A stretch of 64,000 nucleotides of DNA, taken from Flavobacterium gelidicaeli (GTDB lineage: Bacteria > Bacteroidota > Bacteroidia > Flavobacteriales > Flavobacteriaceae). Numbering within the stretch: position 1 is the stretch's first letter; the number at the start of each line of letters is the position of its first letter. Under the pieces are notes generated by a model. It was not told where the DNA came from. It made no database searches and saw only the letters and a list, made by a program, of their open reading frames with translations. Position numbers and translations under genes: made by a program. The stretch covers positions 364,341 through 428,340 of the forward strand of contig NZ_JABSNK010000004.1 of NCBI RefSeq assembly GCF_013294005.1, written 5' to 3'. Below are positions 24,104-33,011 of the stretch, in pieces.

Positions 24104-24511
24104 TTATTTTATCTCTTCTAGCAGTTTAATAATTTTGTCTAATTTTTCGATTTCAATACTATTCAATTTTGCTGATAGTGCTTCAATTTCTAATTTTGCA
24201 TCAATATTTGTTTGGTAATCTGCTTGCGCTTGTACGCGGTCTCTTTCGTTTTGTCTGTTTTGAGACATCATAATTATAGGCGCTGCATAAGCTGCTTGTG
24301 TTGAAAAAAGTAAATTCAATAAAATAAAAGGATACACATCCCAGTGCTGTACAAAGGCAACTAAATTAAGTCCCATCCAGAAAACAACTAAGATGGTTTG
24401 TATGATTATAAATTTCCAAGATCCCATTCCTTTCGCTACGGAATCAGCTATTCGGCTTCCGTAGTCTAAATTATCATGGTGTTTTTGATGCCAGTTTTTC
24501 CCTTTTAACAT
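24104..24511 (-). CDS. DUF1003 membrane protein
   Basis: 135 residues. Family signature GSWKFIIIQTILVVFWMGLNLV (about 30-51) forms the first helix, WDVYPFILLNLLFSTQAAYAAPIIMMSQNRQ (about 57-87) the second, then a charged coiled-coil-like tail (about 95-135). DUF1003 proteins are two-helix inner-membrane proteins of unknown function, sometimes linked to cyclic-nucleotide domains. Overlaps the end of the COG4705 gene by 38 nt. Confidence 0.88.
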   Translation of the reverse strand: MLKGKNWHQKHHDNLDYGSRIADSVAKGMGSWKFIIIQTILVVFWMGLNLVAFVQHWDVYPFILLNLLFSTQAAYAAPIIMMSQNRQNERDRVQAQADYQTNIDAKLEIEALSAKLNSIEIEKLDKIIKLLEEIK

Positions 24512-25241
24512 GATGTTGTTTTTTATATGATAATACTACAAATGTAATCATTAACAACAATGATAATATACTGGCATTTAAAGTTCCTAAATCCAAGCCT
24601 CCTTTTGCAATTGGTTTGGTTAAAAAATCACCAAAAGTTGCACCAAAAGGTCTTGTGAAAATGAAAGCAATCCAAAAAAGAACTACTTGATTGATCTTAG
24701 TTGTATAATGCAATAAGGTAACAATAACGATCATTGTGGCAGTTACAAAAGCACCGTTTAGATAACTCAATCCCAAATTGTCACTTAGATAATCGCCAAA
24801 AGCAGTTCCTAAACTATTCGAGAAAAGAATGGCAATCCAATAGTAGCCTTCTTTATTTTTATCTAAAATGGGGTAAACAATGAGGTTTTTATATTTTGTA
24901 TACCAAAGCAACAACGTAATCAGCAAACCACTTAATAATAATAAGGTACCTAATGTATACCCTAGTTTAAGCGTGCGATCAATATAGTCAGAAATTTCTG
25001 TACCTAAAGTAGTTGTGGCAATAATTACTAACCAGAAATAGGTAGGGATGTACTTTTTTGTGTTCAATTGTATCGTCAATACGACTAGAAAAAAGGCAAT
25101 TGTTATAAGTAATGCTACGGTGTATCCTAAATTTAAGGTTTGCGCAATATAATCACCTAAAGTTTCGCCTAGTGTAGTTGCTACGATTTTCATTAACCAA
25201 AATAACAAGGTTACTTTAGCTACTTTGTTTATTTTTTCCAT
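24474..25241 (-). CDS. COG4705-type membrane protein with four internal repeats
   Basis: 255 residues with about eight hydrophobic helices. A motif recurs four times: TLGETLGDYIAQTLNLGYT, TLGTEISDYIDRTLKLGYTLG, SLGTAFGDYLSDNLGLSYLNG and PFGATFGDFLTKPIAKGGLDLG, each paired with a further helix. This is the repeat of the COG4705 uncharacterised membrane family. Conserved Asp in each repeat within the membrane suggests a channel or transporter, but no substrate is known. Overlaps the DUF1003 gene by 38 nt, indicating coupling. Confidence 0.85.
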   Translation of the reverse strand: MEKINKVAKVTLLFWLMKIVATTLGETLGDYIAQTLNLGYTVALLITIAFFLVVLTIQLNTKKYIPTYFWLVIIATTTLGTEISDYIDRTLKLGYTLGTLLLLSGLLITLLLWYTKYKNLIVYPILDKNKEGYYWIAILFSNSLGTAFGDYLSDNLGLSYLNGAFVTATMIVIVTLLHYTTKINQVVLFWIAFIFTRPFGATFGDFLTKPIAKGGLDLGTLNASILSLLLMITFVVLSYKKQHHVKREKLASKTP

Positions 25242-25722
25242 TGCTAATAGGAGTTTTGAATTTATTGTCTAAGAAAGAATGTGTTCAAAATATACCTATC
25301 AAATGTAGTGGAAACAGTAATACAGTAAATTAAAGTTTGATTAAGATGTTGTTTTTATCATTCATCTATATATTATTACCATTCGTCGGTATTAAAAAGG
25401 GAGCTGAGCGATTTCATTATAATTGAACTCAAGTCTTACTGTATCTTTGTGGTATAGTTAGCAATAAGGGATATAAAAATAAGGTATTTATTGTAATTGG
25501 TTATTATGTTAAGTTTTAAAAAAGGTCAGTAAAATAAGTGTATCTGTAAATGCAATATCTTGAGATAAGGCTAAATCGTTTAGCAACACTTTGAAAAAAT
25601 ACAGAACTGACAAATTGTTTTCATTATTTTGATTTTGTTTGTTAATTAGTACTAAGATTAATTTTCCCTTAATTAATCATAAACAACAGTCTTAACTTTA
25701 TTGTTAAGGCTGTTTTTTTAGT
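25242..25722. other. 480-nt intergenic region containing a candidate RNA gene
   Basis: No open frame longer than about 15 codons on the plus strand. It holds a plus-strand promoter-like sequence, a small hairpin and a strong plus-facing terminator, although no plus-strand gene is present; see the candidate ncRNA entry. Confidence 0.5.
25423..25720 (+). ncRNA. Candidate unannotated small RNA (promoter to terminator)
   Basis: TTG (25423-25425), 16-bp spacer and TATCTTTG (25442-25449) resemble a promoter. About 240 nt later, ACAGTCTTAAC (25686-25696) pairs with GTTAAGGCTGT (25703-25713) and is followed by seven T. A second hairpin, GATTAATT/AATTAATC (25656-25678), lies just before. Predicted transcript about 265 nt, starting near 25453. 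No coding frame is seen. The terminator could instead be a two-way terminator of the minus-strand hydrolase gene at 25722, but the T run faces the plus direction. Confidence 0.35.
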
Positions 25723-26270
25723 TATTGGCTTATTTTATTAATCAAGGTTTGTAAAATAGCCTGTCCTTCAGCCCAGTTTTTCAATTTTGATGCGGTGTTT
25801 AAATGCCCTTTTGTACCTACATTTACAAAATCACTTCCCCATTTTTGAGCTAAATCCATTGCTTTTTCAACAGCAATATAGGGATCGTTATCCGTTGTAA
25901 CCACTACAGATGCATACGGTAAAATAGCCACAGGAATAGGAGCAAAGTTCCATGTTTCTTCAGGTGTATGCGCTTCTGAATCTACATCGGCTGGAGCTAC
26001 GAGCATCGCACCAATCACTTTTTTATTATAGTTCTTCGCCGTCCAGTGATTTACTAAAATAGTTCCTAGGCTATGCGCAACAATAATAATATTACCATCT
26101 ATAGCTGCAATTTTAGATTCTAAAGCATTGAGCCAATGTTGAAGCTGGGGTTTGTTCCATTCGTTTTGAATTAATTTCTCTGAATTTTCAATTTGGTTTA
26201 ACCAATAGCTTTGCCAATGTTCTGCTCCAGAATCTCCTAATCCAGGCACAATTAAGATTGTATATTTCAT
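25722..26270 (-). CDS. RBBP9/YdeN-type serine hydrolase
   Basis: 182 residues of the small alpha/beta hydrolase family related to RBBP9 and YdeN. Starts with ILIVPGLGDSGAEHWQSYW (about 4-22), nucleophile in IIIVAHSLGTILVNHW (Ser about 67), acid in VTTDNDPYIAVEKA (Asp about 128), base in VGTKGHLNTASKL (His about 156). Complete catalytic triad, no signal peptide. Substrate unknown. Divergent from the next hydrolase gene. Confidence 0.9.
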   Translation of the reverse strand: MKYTILIVPGLGDSGAEHWQSYWLNQIENSEKLIQNEWNKPQLQHWLNALESKIAAIDGNIIIVAHSLGTILVNHWTAKNYNKKVIGAMLVAPADVDSEAHTPEETWNFAPIPVAILPYASVVVTTDNDPYIAVEKAMDLAQKWGSDFVNVGTKGHLNTASKLKNWAEGQAILQTLINKISQ

Positions 26271-26407
26271 AAAAGGATTTTTAAAGTAAGTAATAGTATT
26301 ACAAAACTAAGCAATAAGATGCGCAGTTGAAACAGTTGTTAATACTTATATAATTTTAAAGCGCATATTTATTGGTCTGTTTGATAATTGATATATTTGA
26401 TAAAAAA

Positions 26408-27244
26408 ATGCGTTACACAATAGCTTCACTAATTATAATGAGCACTCTTTTCCTAGGAGGTTGCAGCTCAAAAAAAATAAAAGACACCACTTATTTAACG
26501 ACTTCAATCGCTAAAGAAACTAGTTTGCCTAAATTAAATATTTTTGTTCCAAAGAATATTAAAGAGGACGCAGCTGTTCTAATTTTTGTTCATGGCGGAA
26601 ACTGGAATAGCGGCAATAAAGACACCTATAATCTTCTAGGAAGAAATTTTGCTAAAAAAGGTGTGATTACCGTAATTCCTGATTATACTTTGAGTCCAGC
26701 AGTAAGTTATGACGAAATGACCAAGGAAGTTGCTGCAGCAATCAAATGGACGCAAAAAAATATTAGCCAGTATAAAGGAAATCCAAAACAACTCTTTATT
26801 ACAGGACATTCTGCTGGAGGACATCTTGCCGCACTTGCAGTAATGAATCCTAAATACGGAATCGATCCTAAATCGATCTCTGGAATTATTTTGAACGATG
26901 CAGCAGGACTAGATATGAAAAATTATCTAGAGGAAAACCCACCAACAGTAAAAGAAGATTATTTGGCTACTTGGACTAATAGTCCTGAAAACTGGAAAGA
27001 CGCTTCGCCTATTTATTTTTTAGATAAAAACACACCGCCTTTTTTAATCTACTTAGGTGATAAAACTTATTCTTCAATAATTACAGCTAACAATCGTTTT
27101 TTAGAAGCTTTAAAGCCATTGCAACCTGAGGTTAATTTAATTCATTTAAATAAAAAACACGTTCCTATGGTTACGCAGTATTTCTGGCCTTGTAGTAATA
27201 GATTTGATGAGGTAATTAACTTTATTGATAAAAATAAAAAGTAG
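26408..27244 (+). CDS. Alpha/beta hydrolase lipoprotein (carboxylesterase-like)
   Basis: 278 residues from ATG 26408; the longer frame adds 12 residues before a clean lipoprotein signal (LIIMSTLFLGGC, Cys19). The BD-FAE/esterase-type core has the oxyanion motif FVHGGNWNSGNKD (about 58-70), nucleophile ITGHSAGGHLAALAV (Ser about 135) and a C-terminal HVPM His at about 255. YTLSPAVSYDEM precedes the nucleophile as in acetyl-hydrolases. Likely a membrane-anchored esterase acting on small esters; substrate unknown. Converges with the amidohydrolase gene. Confidence 0.87.
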   Translation: MRYTIASLIIMSTLFLGGCSSKKIKDTTYLTTSIAKETSLPKLNIFVPKNIKEDAAVLIFVHGGNWNSGNKDTYNLLGRNFAKKGVITVIPDYTLSPAVSYDEMTKEVAAAIKWTQKNISQYKGNPKQLFITGHSAGGHLAALAVMNPKYGIDPKSISGIILNDAAGLDMKNYLEENPPTVKEDYLATWTNSPENWKDASPIYFLDKNTPPFLIYLGDKTYSSIITANNRFLEALKPLQPEVNLIHLNKKHVPMVTQYFWPCSNRFDEVINFIDKNKK

Positions 27245-27262
27245 ATTTATAAGGAATCGTTG

Positions 27263-28966
27263 CTATCGTTTCACTTTAATAGTAACGGTTCTTGGTTTTT
27301 TCTTGCTACTATCATATACTTTTTTACCACCTACATAAGTCATTAAAACGCTTAGGTCTTTTATTTTTACAGGATCTATTTTAGTTAAGTCACCATTGAT
27401 GATTACAAAGTCGGCTAATTTTCCAGGTTCTAAAGTCCCTTTTACTTTTTCGTCAAATGATGCGTATGCTGCATCTTTGGTATAGGCATTTAGTGCTTGT
27501 TCTACTGTGATTTTTTGTTCTGGAATCCATCCATTTGGATTTTTGCCATCTAATGTTCTTCGGGTAACAGCAGCATAAATACCTAATAAAGGAGATGTAG
27601 GTGCAACAGGCCAGTCGCTACCAAAAACCACTTTAGTTTTTGCATCTAGCAAAGATTTAAAAGCATAAGTCGTTTTAATTCTTTCAGGTCCTATTAACTT
27701 TTCTGCCCATCTACCATCGTCAATTGCGTGGTAAGGTTGTACGCTAGCAATTATTCCTAATTCAGCAAACTTGCGCATGTCTTCAGGAGCAATATGTTGG
27801 GCGTGCTCTACTCTAAGTCTACGGTCTTTTTTACCGTTTTTAGTAATTAAATTTTCATAAATAGTTAGAATAGTATGTATGGCATGATCGCCAATAGCAT
27901 GTACAGTTATGTTTAGATTTGCTTTATCAGCACTGAAAATCCATTCCGACAATTTTTTTTGATCTGTAATTAAGAAGCCTTTGTCATTAGCTTTATCAGT
28001 ATAATCAGCATTAAAAGCAGCAGTATGAGATCCTAAAGTACCATCAACAAAACCTTTAAGAAGTCCTCTTTTTAACCATTTGTCATTTTGCAAATCAGTG
28101 TCGGCAATTTCAATCCATTTATTTAACGGTCTGGCACCATAGATGCGTAAAGTTAAATCATGTTTTTTTTGTTGTTTTTTTGCTGTTTTATAACTCGATA
28201 AACTATCTAAATCGTGTACTGATGTTACACCGTTTGCTGCAAAATACACCATGGCAGCTTTCAAAGCATTTGTTTTTTGTAGCTGTGTTAATTCAGGTAT
28301 TTTATCCTGCATCAATAGCATGGCATTTCCTTTTAATATTCCAGTAGGATTCCCATTTTTGTCTCTTACAATTTCTCCTTCGGGTACGTCACGAGTGTTT
28401 TTATCAATTCCGGCGTATTTCAATGCAGCCGAATTTGCCAATAGCATGTGCCCATCAAGGCGGTAAACAACAACGGGGTTATCAAGAGTGTATTTATCAA
28501 TCCATTCTTTTACAGGAAGTGCACCTCCCCATAAAGTGTGATCCCAGTTTCCTTCTAGAATCCATTCTCCAGGAGCTAGTTTTTCAGTGAAATCAGCAAT
28601 ACGTTTTGTAAATTCGGCAGGAGTTTTAGCATCTCTCAACATTACACTTAATAAACTATTTCCTCCTTGTAATAAATGTACGTGCGAATCAATAAATCCA
28701 GGAGTTATAAAATTTCCTCGGGCATCAACCATTTTAGTTTTTTTACCTCTAAGTTCATTCATTTCCTGATTTGTACCTAAAGCTAAAACAGCATCACCAG
28801 AAATAGCCATGGCTTGCACTTCCTTTTGATTAGGATTTCCAGTCCATATAACGGCATTAGTAATAATTAAGTCGGCTTTTTTAGTTTTTTCTTTACAGGA
28901 AGATAATAGTAATAATAAGGATAAAAATGGAAATAGTAGAAAAGTTTTATTAATTTTAAAATGCAT
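27263..28966 (-). CDS. Amidohydrolase family lipoprotein (COG1574, YtcJ-like)
   Basis: 567 residues. Lipoprotein signal with Cys24 (LLLLSSCKEK), then the amidohydrolase beta sandwich (ADLIITNAVIWTG, near 30) and metal barrel: GFIDSHVHLLQGG (HxH metal ligands, near 91-97), VTSVHDLDS, NLNITVHAIGDHAIHTIL, RLRVEHAQHIAPED and VFGSDWPVAP (Asp). The C-terminus returns to the sandwich (GTLEPGKLADFVIINGDL). The group contains metal-dependent amide and cyclic-amide hydrolases of unknown substrate; the lipid anchor puts it in the envelope. Confidence 0.92.
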   Translation of the reverse strand: MHFKINKTFLLFPFLSLLLLLSSCKEKTKKADLIITNAVIWTGNPNQKEVQAMAISGDAVLALGTNQEMNELRGKKTKMVDARGNFITPGFIDSHVHLLQGGNSLLSVMLRDAKTPAEFTKRIADFTEKLAPGEWILEGNWDHTLWGGALPVKEWIDKYTLDNPVVVYRLDGHMLLANSAALKYAGIDKNTRDVPEGEIVRDKNGNPTGILKGNAMLLMQDKIPELTQLQKTNALKAAMVYFAANGVTSVHDLDSLSSYKTAKKQQKKHDLTLRIYGARPLNKWIEIADTDLQNDKWLKRGLLKGFVDGTLGSHTAAFNADYTDKANDKGFLITDQKKLSEWIFSADKANLNITVHAIGDHAIHTILTIYENLITKNGKKDRRLRVEHAQHIAPEDMRKFAELGIIASVQPYHAIDDGRWAEKLIGPERIKTTYAFKSLLDAKTKVVFGSDWPVAPTSPLLGIYAAVTRRTLDGKNPNGWIPEQKITVEQALNAYTKDAAYASFDEKVKGTLEPGKLADFVIINGDLTKIDPVKIKDLSVLMTYVGGKKVYDSSKKKPRTVTIKVKR

Positions 28967-29062
28967 ATATCTTGTTTTTTATTAGCTTGGTTTGGTCGTG
29001 TTAATTTGTTGTCTCTATGGGAGTTTTATTCTAACTTTAGCTATAAATAAAATACAGCTATT

Positions 29063-29078
29063 TGCTTTTGCAAAAGCA
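29063..29078. terminator. Palindrome TGCTTTTGCAAAAGCA after the SMR gene
   Basis: A perfect 16-bp palindrome 12 nt beyond the stop of the minus-strand SMR gene, able to form a short hairpin followed on the minus strand by AT-rich DNA. Possibly a weak terminator. Confidence 0.4.
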
Positions 29079-29090
29079 CATTAGGATAAC

Positions 29091-29417
29091 TTAATGAGCC
29101 ACAAATTTAAGTCCAATAATCGAGCTAATTAAGGTAGTTAGGAAAAATAATCGCCAAAAAGTGATTGGATCCTTAAAAAAGAAGATTCCTACGAGTACCG
29201 TTCCTACAGCACCAACTCCCGTCCATACTACATACGCCGTACCAAGAGGCAAGGCTTGAGTTGCTTTTATTAACAAGGTCATACTCATTATTAGAGCGAC
29301 TAAAAAACCAAAATACCACAAGTTAGATTCGGTTCCAGAAGTTTCTTTAGCTTTTCCAAGACAAAATGCAAAGCCAACTTCAAACAAGCCCGCAATAATT
29401 AAAATAATCCAGTTCAT
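29091..29417 (-). CDS. SMR-family transporter, Gdx/SugE type
   Basis: 108 residues with four helices of a small multidrug resistance protein. Glu13 (MNWIILIIAGLFEVGFA) is the membrane-embedded proton/substrate-coupling residue, and the signature LPLGTAYVVWTGVGAVGTVLVG spans about 57-78. The pattern fits the SugE/Gdx subgroup, whose characterised members export guanidinium; no guanidine riboswitch is visible upstream. Antiparallel homodimer expected from the single gene. Confidence 0.9.
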   Translation of the reverse strand: MNWIILIIAGLFEVGFAFCLGKAKETSGTESNLWYFGFLVALIMSMTLLIKATQALPLGTAYVVWTGVGAVGTVLVGIFFFKDPITFWRLFFLTTLISSIIGLKFVAH

Positions 29418-30033
29418 AATTTCATCCTTTTTTACAAAGGTAGCGCACTTTTTTTAGTATTGAATTTTATTACTAACACAATTTTTTCTGTTTTAATTCT
29501 TCTGTAGCAGTTTCTATAGTATGTTTCACAAATTGGTTTGCTTCAAAATTAAGACTTAATAGAAACCTCAAATAGGAAATAGTATTTTATAAATGCTAAA
29601 ATGCAAATTTCCATTTTGGTATACCTATATAGAAAAGGAGGAAAGCATTTCTAAAAAGTTAGACAGACCTTTGCACTATGAAATGAGCAACAACGAATTT
29701 TAGTTATAAAACCAATGAAGATAAGCGAATGGCTTATTCCTAAAAAAAATAGATCAAATCTTAGCCTGTTTTTACTTTTTTACCAAGAACCGTTTATCCT
29801 AATGTTTGGGCTTGTATAGTTTCTTTATTTTCTGGAATTATAAATCAGTAGAGTAGTAAAGGTGTTTCTTGTCAACTTTTATTCTTTTTAAACTTGATAT
29901 TAAATACAAAGAGCTAATGAGTACTGCTTTAATATGAAAATCCGATCAGCATAAGCAAATCGGATTTATTTTAAAGAGAATATTATTTTAGATAAAAAAT
30001 TAGGTTAACTGCGGCCTTATATTTTTTTGTTTA
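29418..30033. other. 616-nt gene-poor region
   Basis: No frame over 60 codons. A 34-codon frame (29715-29819, starting MKISEWLIPKKNRS) has no recognisable relative and may be chance. The hairpin AAATCCGAT (29938-29946) with ATCGGATTT (29959-29967) lies 67 nt past the lgt paralogue stop and probably terminates it. Base composition is very AT-rich, like the whole 29.4-31.6 kb stretch. Confidence 0.4.
29938..29967 (-). terminator. Hairpin after the lgt paralogue
   Basis: Nine-bp stem (29938-29946 with 29959-29967) and AT-rich flanks on the minus-strand 3' side. Confidence 0.5.
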
Positions 30034-30864
30034 TTATTCAGTTTGTTTTGTTTTTTTTAAGCTATAGATGATAAAATAGATTCCCATTATTATAAAGGGA
30101 ATACTTAAAATTTGACCCATATTTAATTTCATTCCTTCTTCAAAATCTACTTGATTTATTTTAACAAACTCAATTAGCATTCTCATTATAAAAATTAAAG
30201 TGATGGATAAACCAAAGTAAAAACCATTACCTAGCTTTATTTTTTTAGATTTATAAATACTAAAAACGATAATGAAGATTACTAAATAAGAGATTGCTTC
30301 ATAAAGTTGTGCTGGATGCCTTGGTATGTTGTCAATTCGTTTAAAAATAAAAGCCCAAGGTAGGGAAGTTGGGTTTCCAATCATCTCGGAGTTCATTAGG
30401 TTTGCTAGTCTTATGAATGTAGCTCCAAGTGGAGCAACAATAGCAATTAAGTCAAGTATTGTGATGTATTTTATGGTATACTTTTTAGAATATAAATAAA
30501 GAGCAATTAATAAACCAATTGTTCCTCCGTGACTTGCTAAACCGGCATAACCACTAAACTTATAGTCACCATTTATATTTTGTTGAATGGGTAAAATAAT
30601 TTCTAATAGGTGTTTAGAATAATAGTCAAAATCATAAAAAAAACAGTGCCCTAATCTAGCGCCTACAAATATACCTACAATACCGTAAACAAATAAAGCC
30701 TCATGAGCTTCATTTGTTAGTTTTTCATGTTTATAAATTCCTTTTAAAATATACATAGATAATAATAAACCACTAATAAATAGTAGGCCATAATACTTTA
30801 AAGGAAAGCCAAAAATAGTGATAATTTCAGGATCGAAATCCCAGTTAATGTAAGTTGCAATCAT
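30034..30864 (-). CDS. Prolipoprotein diacylglyceryl transferase, paralogue 2
   Basis: 276 residues, seven helices. Transfers diacylglyceryl from phosphatidylglycerol to the lipobox Cys of prolipoproteins. Signature residues are all present: NWDPE-like head, GARLGHCFFYD (near 80), SHGGTIGLLIALYLYS (near 120), GATFIRLANLMNSEMIG (near 150, with the Arg and Asn of the Lgt motif) and RHPAQLYEAISYL (near 190). A second, longer Lgt lies at 53387. This copy sits in AT-rich, gene-poor DNA, and its upstream neighbour is an unrelated membrane protein. Confidence 0.9.
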   Translation of the reverse strand: MIATYINWDFDPEIITIFGFPLKYYGLLFISGLLLSMYILKGIYKHEKLTNEAHEALFVYGIVGIFVGARLGHCFFYDFDYYSKHLLEIILPIQQNINGDYKFSGYAGLASHGGTIGLLIALYLYSKKYTIKYITILDLIAIVAPLGATFIRLANLMNSEMIGNPTSLPWAFIFKRIDNIPRHPAQLYEAISYLVIFIIVFSIYKSKKIKLGNGFYFGLSITLIFIMRMLIEFVKINQVDFEEGMKLNMGQILSIPFIIMGIYFIIYSLKKTKQTE

Positions 30865-30912
30865 AATTTAATTTTATAGTTTTATAATTTATAATTGAAC
30901 ACTAAATACGCT

Positions 30913-31257
30913 TTAATATTTAACTAATGGTATTAGTACGTCAATTTTAGAGGCCTGTTTTTTAATTTTTTTTAGTTGATGAGTGGTGTAAAATAATATG
31001 CCTAATACAACTGTAAAACCTAGAATTAGTAATGAAAATAATTCAAATATTGATTCTCCAATATATTTATTTTCACCAAAGCACGGATTTTCATATCCCC
31101 AATTATTTCTATCGCTGATTCCTTCATCATCATAATTTACACAAGCCAAATATTCAGGAAATACTATCCCTAAATAAAATAGAATAAAAGGAATGTAAAC
31201 TACAAGAAGTGTAATGATAACTCTTTTTATAATTTTCAATTTTAATTTTTGTTGCAT
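30913..31257 (-). CDS. Two-helix membrane protein upstream of lgt paralogue
   Basis: 114 residues: basic head, helix at about 12-32 (VIITLLVVYIPFILFYLGIVF), a periplasmic loop with two Cys (ACVNYDDEGISDRNNWGYENPCF), helix at about 69-90, and a basic C-terminus. No family recognised. It is 48 nt upstream of the lgt paralogue on the same strand and probably co-transcribed. The loop Cys pair could form a disulfide. Confidence 0.55.
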   Translation of the reverse strand: MQQKLKLKIIKRVIITLLVVYIPFILFYLGIVFPEYLACVNYDDEGISDRNNWGYENPCFGENKYIGESIFELFSLLILGFTVVLGILFYTTHQLKKIKKQASKIDVLIPLVKY

Positions 31258-31670
31258 AACTTGTGATTATAAAACTACGTACAGTTATTCTCAATATTAA
31301 TTTGTTAATCGAAAATTTAGTAGTTTTATTAGCAATGCTAAAGTATAAAAAATAGCTTACGAAAAATAAAAAAAAACATCGTAAAAATAGTTCGGTATTG
31401 TGAGATAAATAGTCTATTAATGTAAAAATGAACTCGCAACTAAAAAAATATAGAATACCTATAATATTCATTCTATATTTCCAAATGGGGTTTAATTAAT
31501 AAACACTCTTGTTATTTTTCATTCCAGAAGTATACCTCATAAAACTCACTTTTTTTTGAGACATTTTTAGCGTTATAAACTATGTTAAAAGTCAGCTACT
31601 AATCTAAACTAACAATAGTAAGTCCTTATCTTTGTTAGACAACTTTATTAAAATCGAAAAATAAAAAAGC
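31258..31670. other. AT-rich divergent intergenic region
   Basis: 413 nt. A TATCTTTG box at 31627-31634, 37 nt before the next plus-strand gene, is a likely -7 element; no matching TTG is seen upstream. A 105-codon minus-strand frame crossing into the preceding gene (31154-31471) is judged a chance frame. Confidence 0.45.
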
Positions 31671-32513
31671 ATGATATTAAACAGGAAATTTATTCTCGAA
31701 GGAGCTTTACAGCAAAAGTTTGCTATGGATTTAACTTATTCTGAATCTCAGGATCAAAAAGGAGTAATTGTTTTTTGTCATGGATTTAAGGGTTTTAAAG
31801 ATTGGGGTTGTTGGCAAATGGTGGCTGATTATTTTGTGGATAATGGTTTTGCTTTTTTAAAGTTTAATTTTTCACACAACGGAATGGGTTTAGAAGATTC
31901 AGTCGAATTTAACGCACTAGATAAATTTGCTACCAATACTTTGGGTAAGGAAATGCAAGATATTCAAAGTGTAGAACAGTTTATAGTAAACGAATTACCA
32001 ACAATATTACCCATAATAAACACCGATAAAATTTTTATTATTGGTCATAGTAAAGGAGGTGTTTCGGCATTGTTGTATTGTACCCAATACGATACGAAAA
32101 TTAAGAAGGTTTGTACGTGGGCGAGTCCATTTGATTTTCATCGTTCTTGGAATTCAAAATTCATCGACAAGTGGCGAGCAGATGGTGTGCAGTATATTAA
32201 AAATGCGCGAACCAATCAAATGATGCCTTTAGATATAAGCGTTTTGAACGATTTAGACAATAATAAAGAAATTTACAGTTTGGTTAATGCGAGTCAGCAA
32301 CTCCAAATTCCCTATTTGATTATTCAAGGAACAAATGATCAAGCGGTTAAAATGGAGGAATTTAATTTGTTAAAGAAATATTTTAGTAAAGCAAAAACGC
32401 ATGTTATTGATGATGCTAATCATGTTTTTGGTGGTTCACATCCTTATGAAGGATCAGATTTGCCAGAACATACTCAAGAATTGGTTCGCGTGACTAAGGA
32501 TTTTTTCTTGTAG
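31671..32513 (+). CDS. Alpha/beta hydrolase, dienelactone/acyl-peptide hydrolase-like
   Basis: 280 residues, cytoplasmic. VIVFCHGFKGFKDWGCWQM (about 32-50) provides the oxyanion region, IFIIGHSKGGVSALLYC (Ser about 124) the nucleophile, YLIIQGTNDQAVKMEEF the acid (Asp about 225) and IDDANHVFGG the His (about 255). Complete triad. Members of this group include osmotically induced hydrolases and esterases; no substrate can be assigned. Confidence 0.87.
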   Translation: MILNRKFILEGALQQKFAMDLTYSESQDQKGVIVFCHGFKGFKDWGCWQMVADYFVDNGFAFLKFNFSHNGMGLEDSVEFNALDKFATNTLGKEMQDIQSVEQFIVNELPTILPIINTDKIFIIGHSKGGVSALLYCTQYDTKIKKVCTWASPFDFHRSWNSKFIDKWRADGVQYIKNARTNQMMPLDISVLNDLDNNKEIYSLVNASQQLQIPYLIIQGTNDQAVKMEEFNLLKKYFSKAKTHVIDDANHVFGGSHPYEGSDLPEHTQELVRVTKDFFL

Positions 32514-32597
32514 ATGGTATATGGTCAAAAGTAAATATTAATCTGCTTTTTGATTATAATGAGCTTCCTTAAAAATCCAAATTTAGATTGTAAAAAT

Positions 32598-32637
32598 AAA
32601 AAAGCTTCGCTAATTATTTAATTAACGAAGCTTTTTT
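32598..32637. terminator. Bidirectional terminator
   Basis: AAAAAAGCTTCG...CGAAGCTTTTTT with an inner TAATTA/TAATTA pair, between convergent genes ending at 32513 and 32655. Confidence 0.88.
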
Positions 32638-32654
32638 CATAATGAAAGGTTATT

Positions 32655-33011
32655 TTAAATGAGCGCTTTTTTTCTAAAAATATAAGAGATTATAAGTGCA
32701 ATAAAAGCAATTATCGCCAGAAGTTGTTCTCCGTCATTTACCATAATATGGGCGAAAAACGCTAAAACTACAGCAAAGAAAAATGCAGCGTAAGCCCATT
32801 CTTTTATAATATTGAATTTTGGACTCCAAATAGCAATCAAACCTAAAAGTTTCGCTGTAGCATACGGGTAAATGATATAGGTAGGATAACCTAATTTTAC
32901 GAATTCAGTTTTTATATAGTCGTGATTAAAGAAATACATTCCAGAAGATAGTAATATCACCATTGTAAAAATGATAGTGGCTGCGTAATATATTATTTTA
33001 TTTTTATTCAT
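32655..33011 (-). CDS. DoxX-like four-helix membrane protein
   Basis: 118 residues from the ATG at 33011; a second ATG four codons upstream is equally possible. Four hydrophobic segments (about 7-25, 44-60, 69-90, 95-112) with LGYPTYIIYPYATAKLLGLIAIWSPKF between helices 1 and 3, which matches the DoxX_2/DUF417-like pattern. Related proteins are linked to redox or sulfur metabolism, but no function is shown here. Confidence 0.78.
   Translation of the reverse strand: MNKNKIIYYAATIIFTMVILLSSGMYFFNHDYIKTEFVKLGYPTYIIYPYATAKLLGLIAIWSPKFNIIKEWAYAAFFFAVVLAFFAHIMVNDGEQLLAIIAFIALIISYIFRKKALI

Noticed and set aside
29715..29819. 34-codon frame as a gene remnant
   Set aside because: No recognisable homology and no promoter or terminator arrangement.
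31154..31471. 105-codon minus-strand frame rich in Phe and Ser
   Set aside because: Overlaps the upstream end of the two-helix membrane protein in another frame; composition reflects AT-rich DNA.
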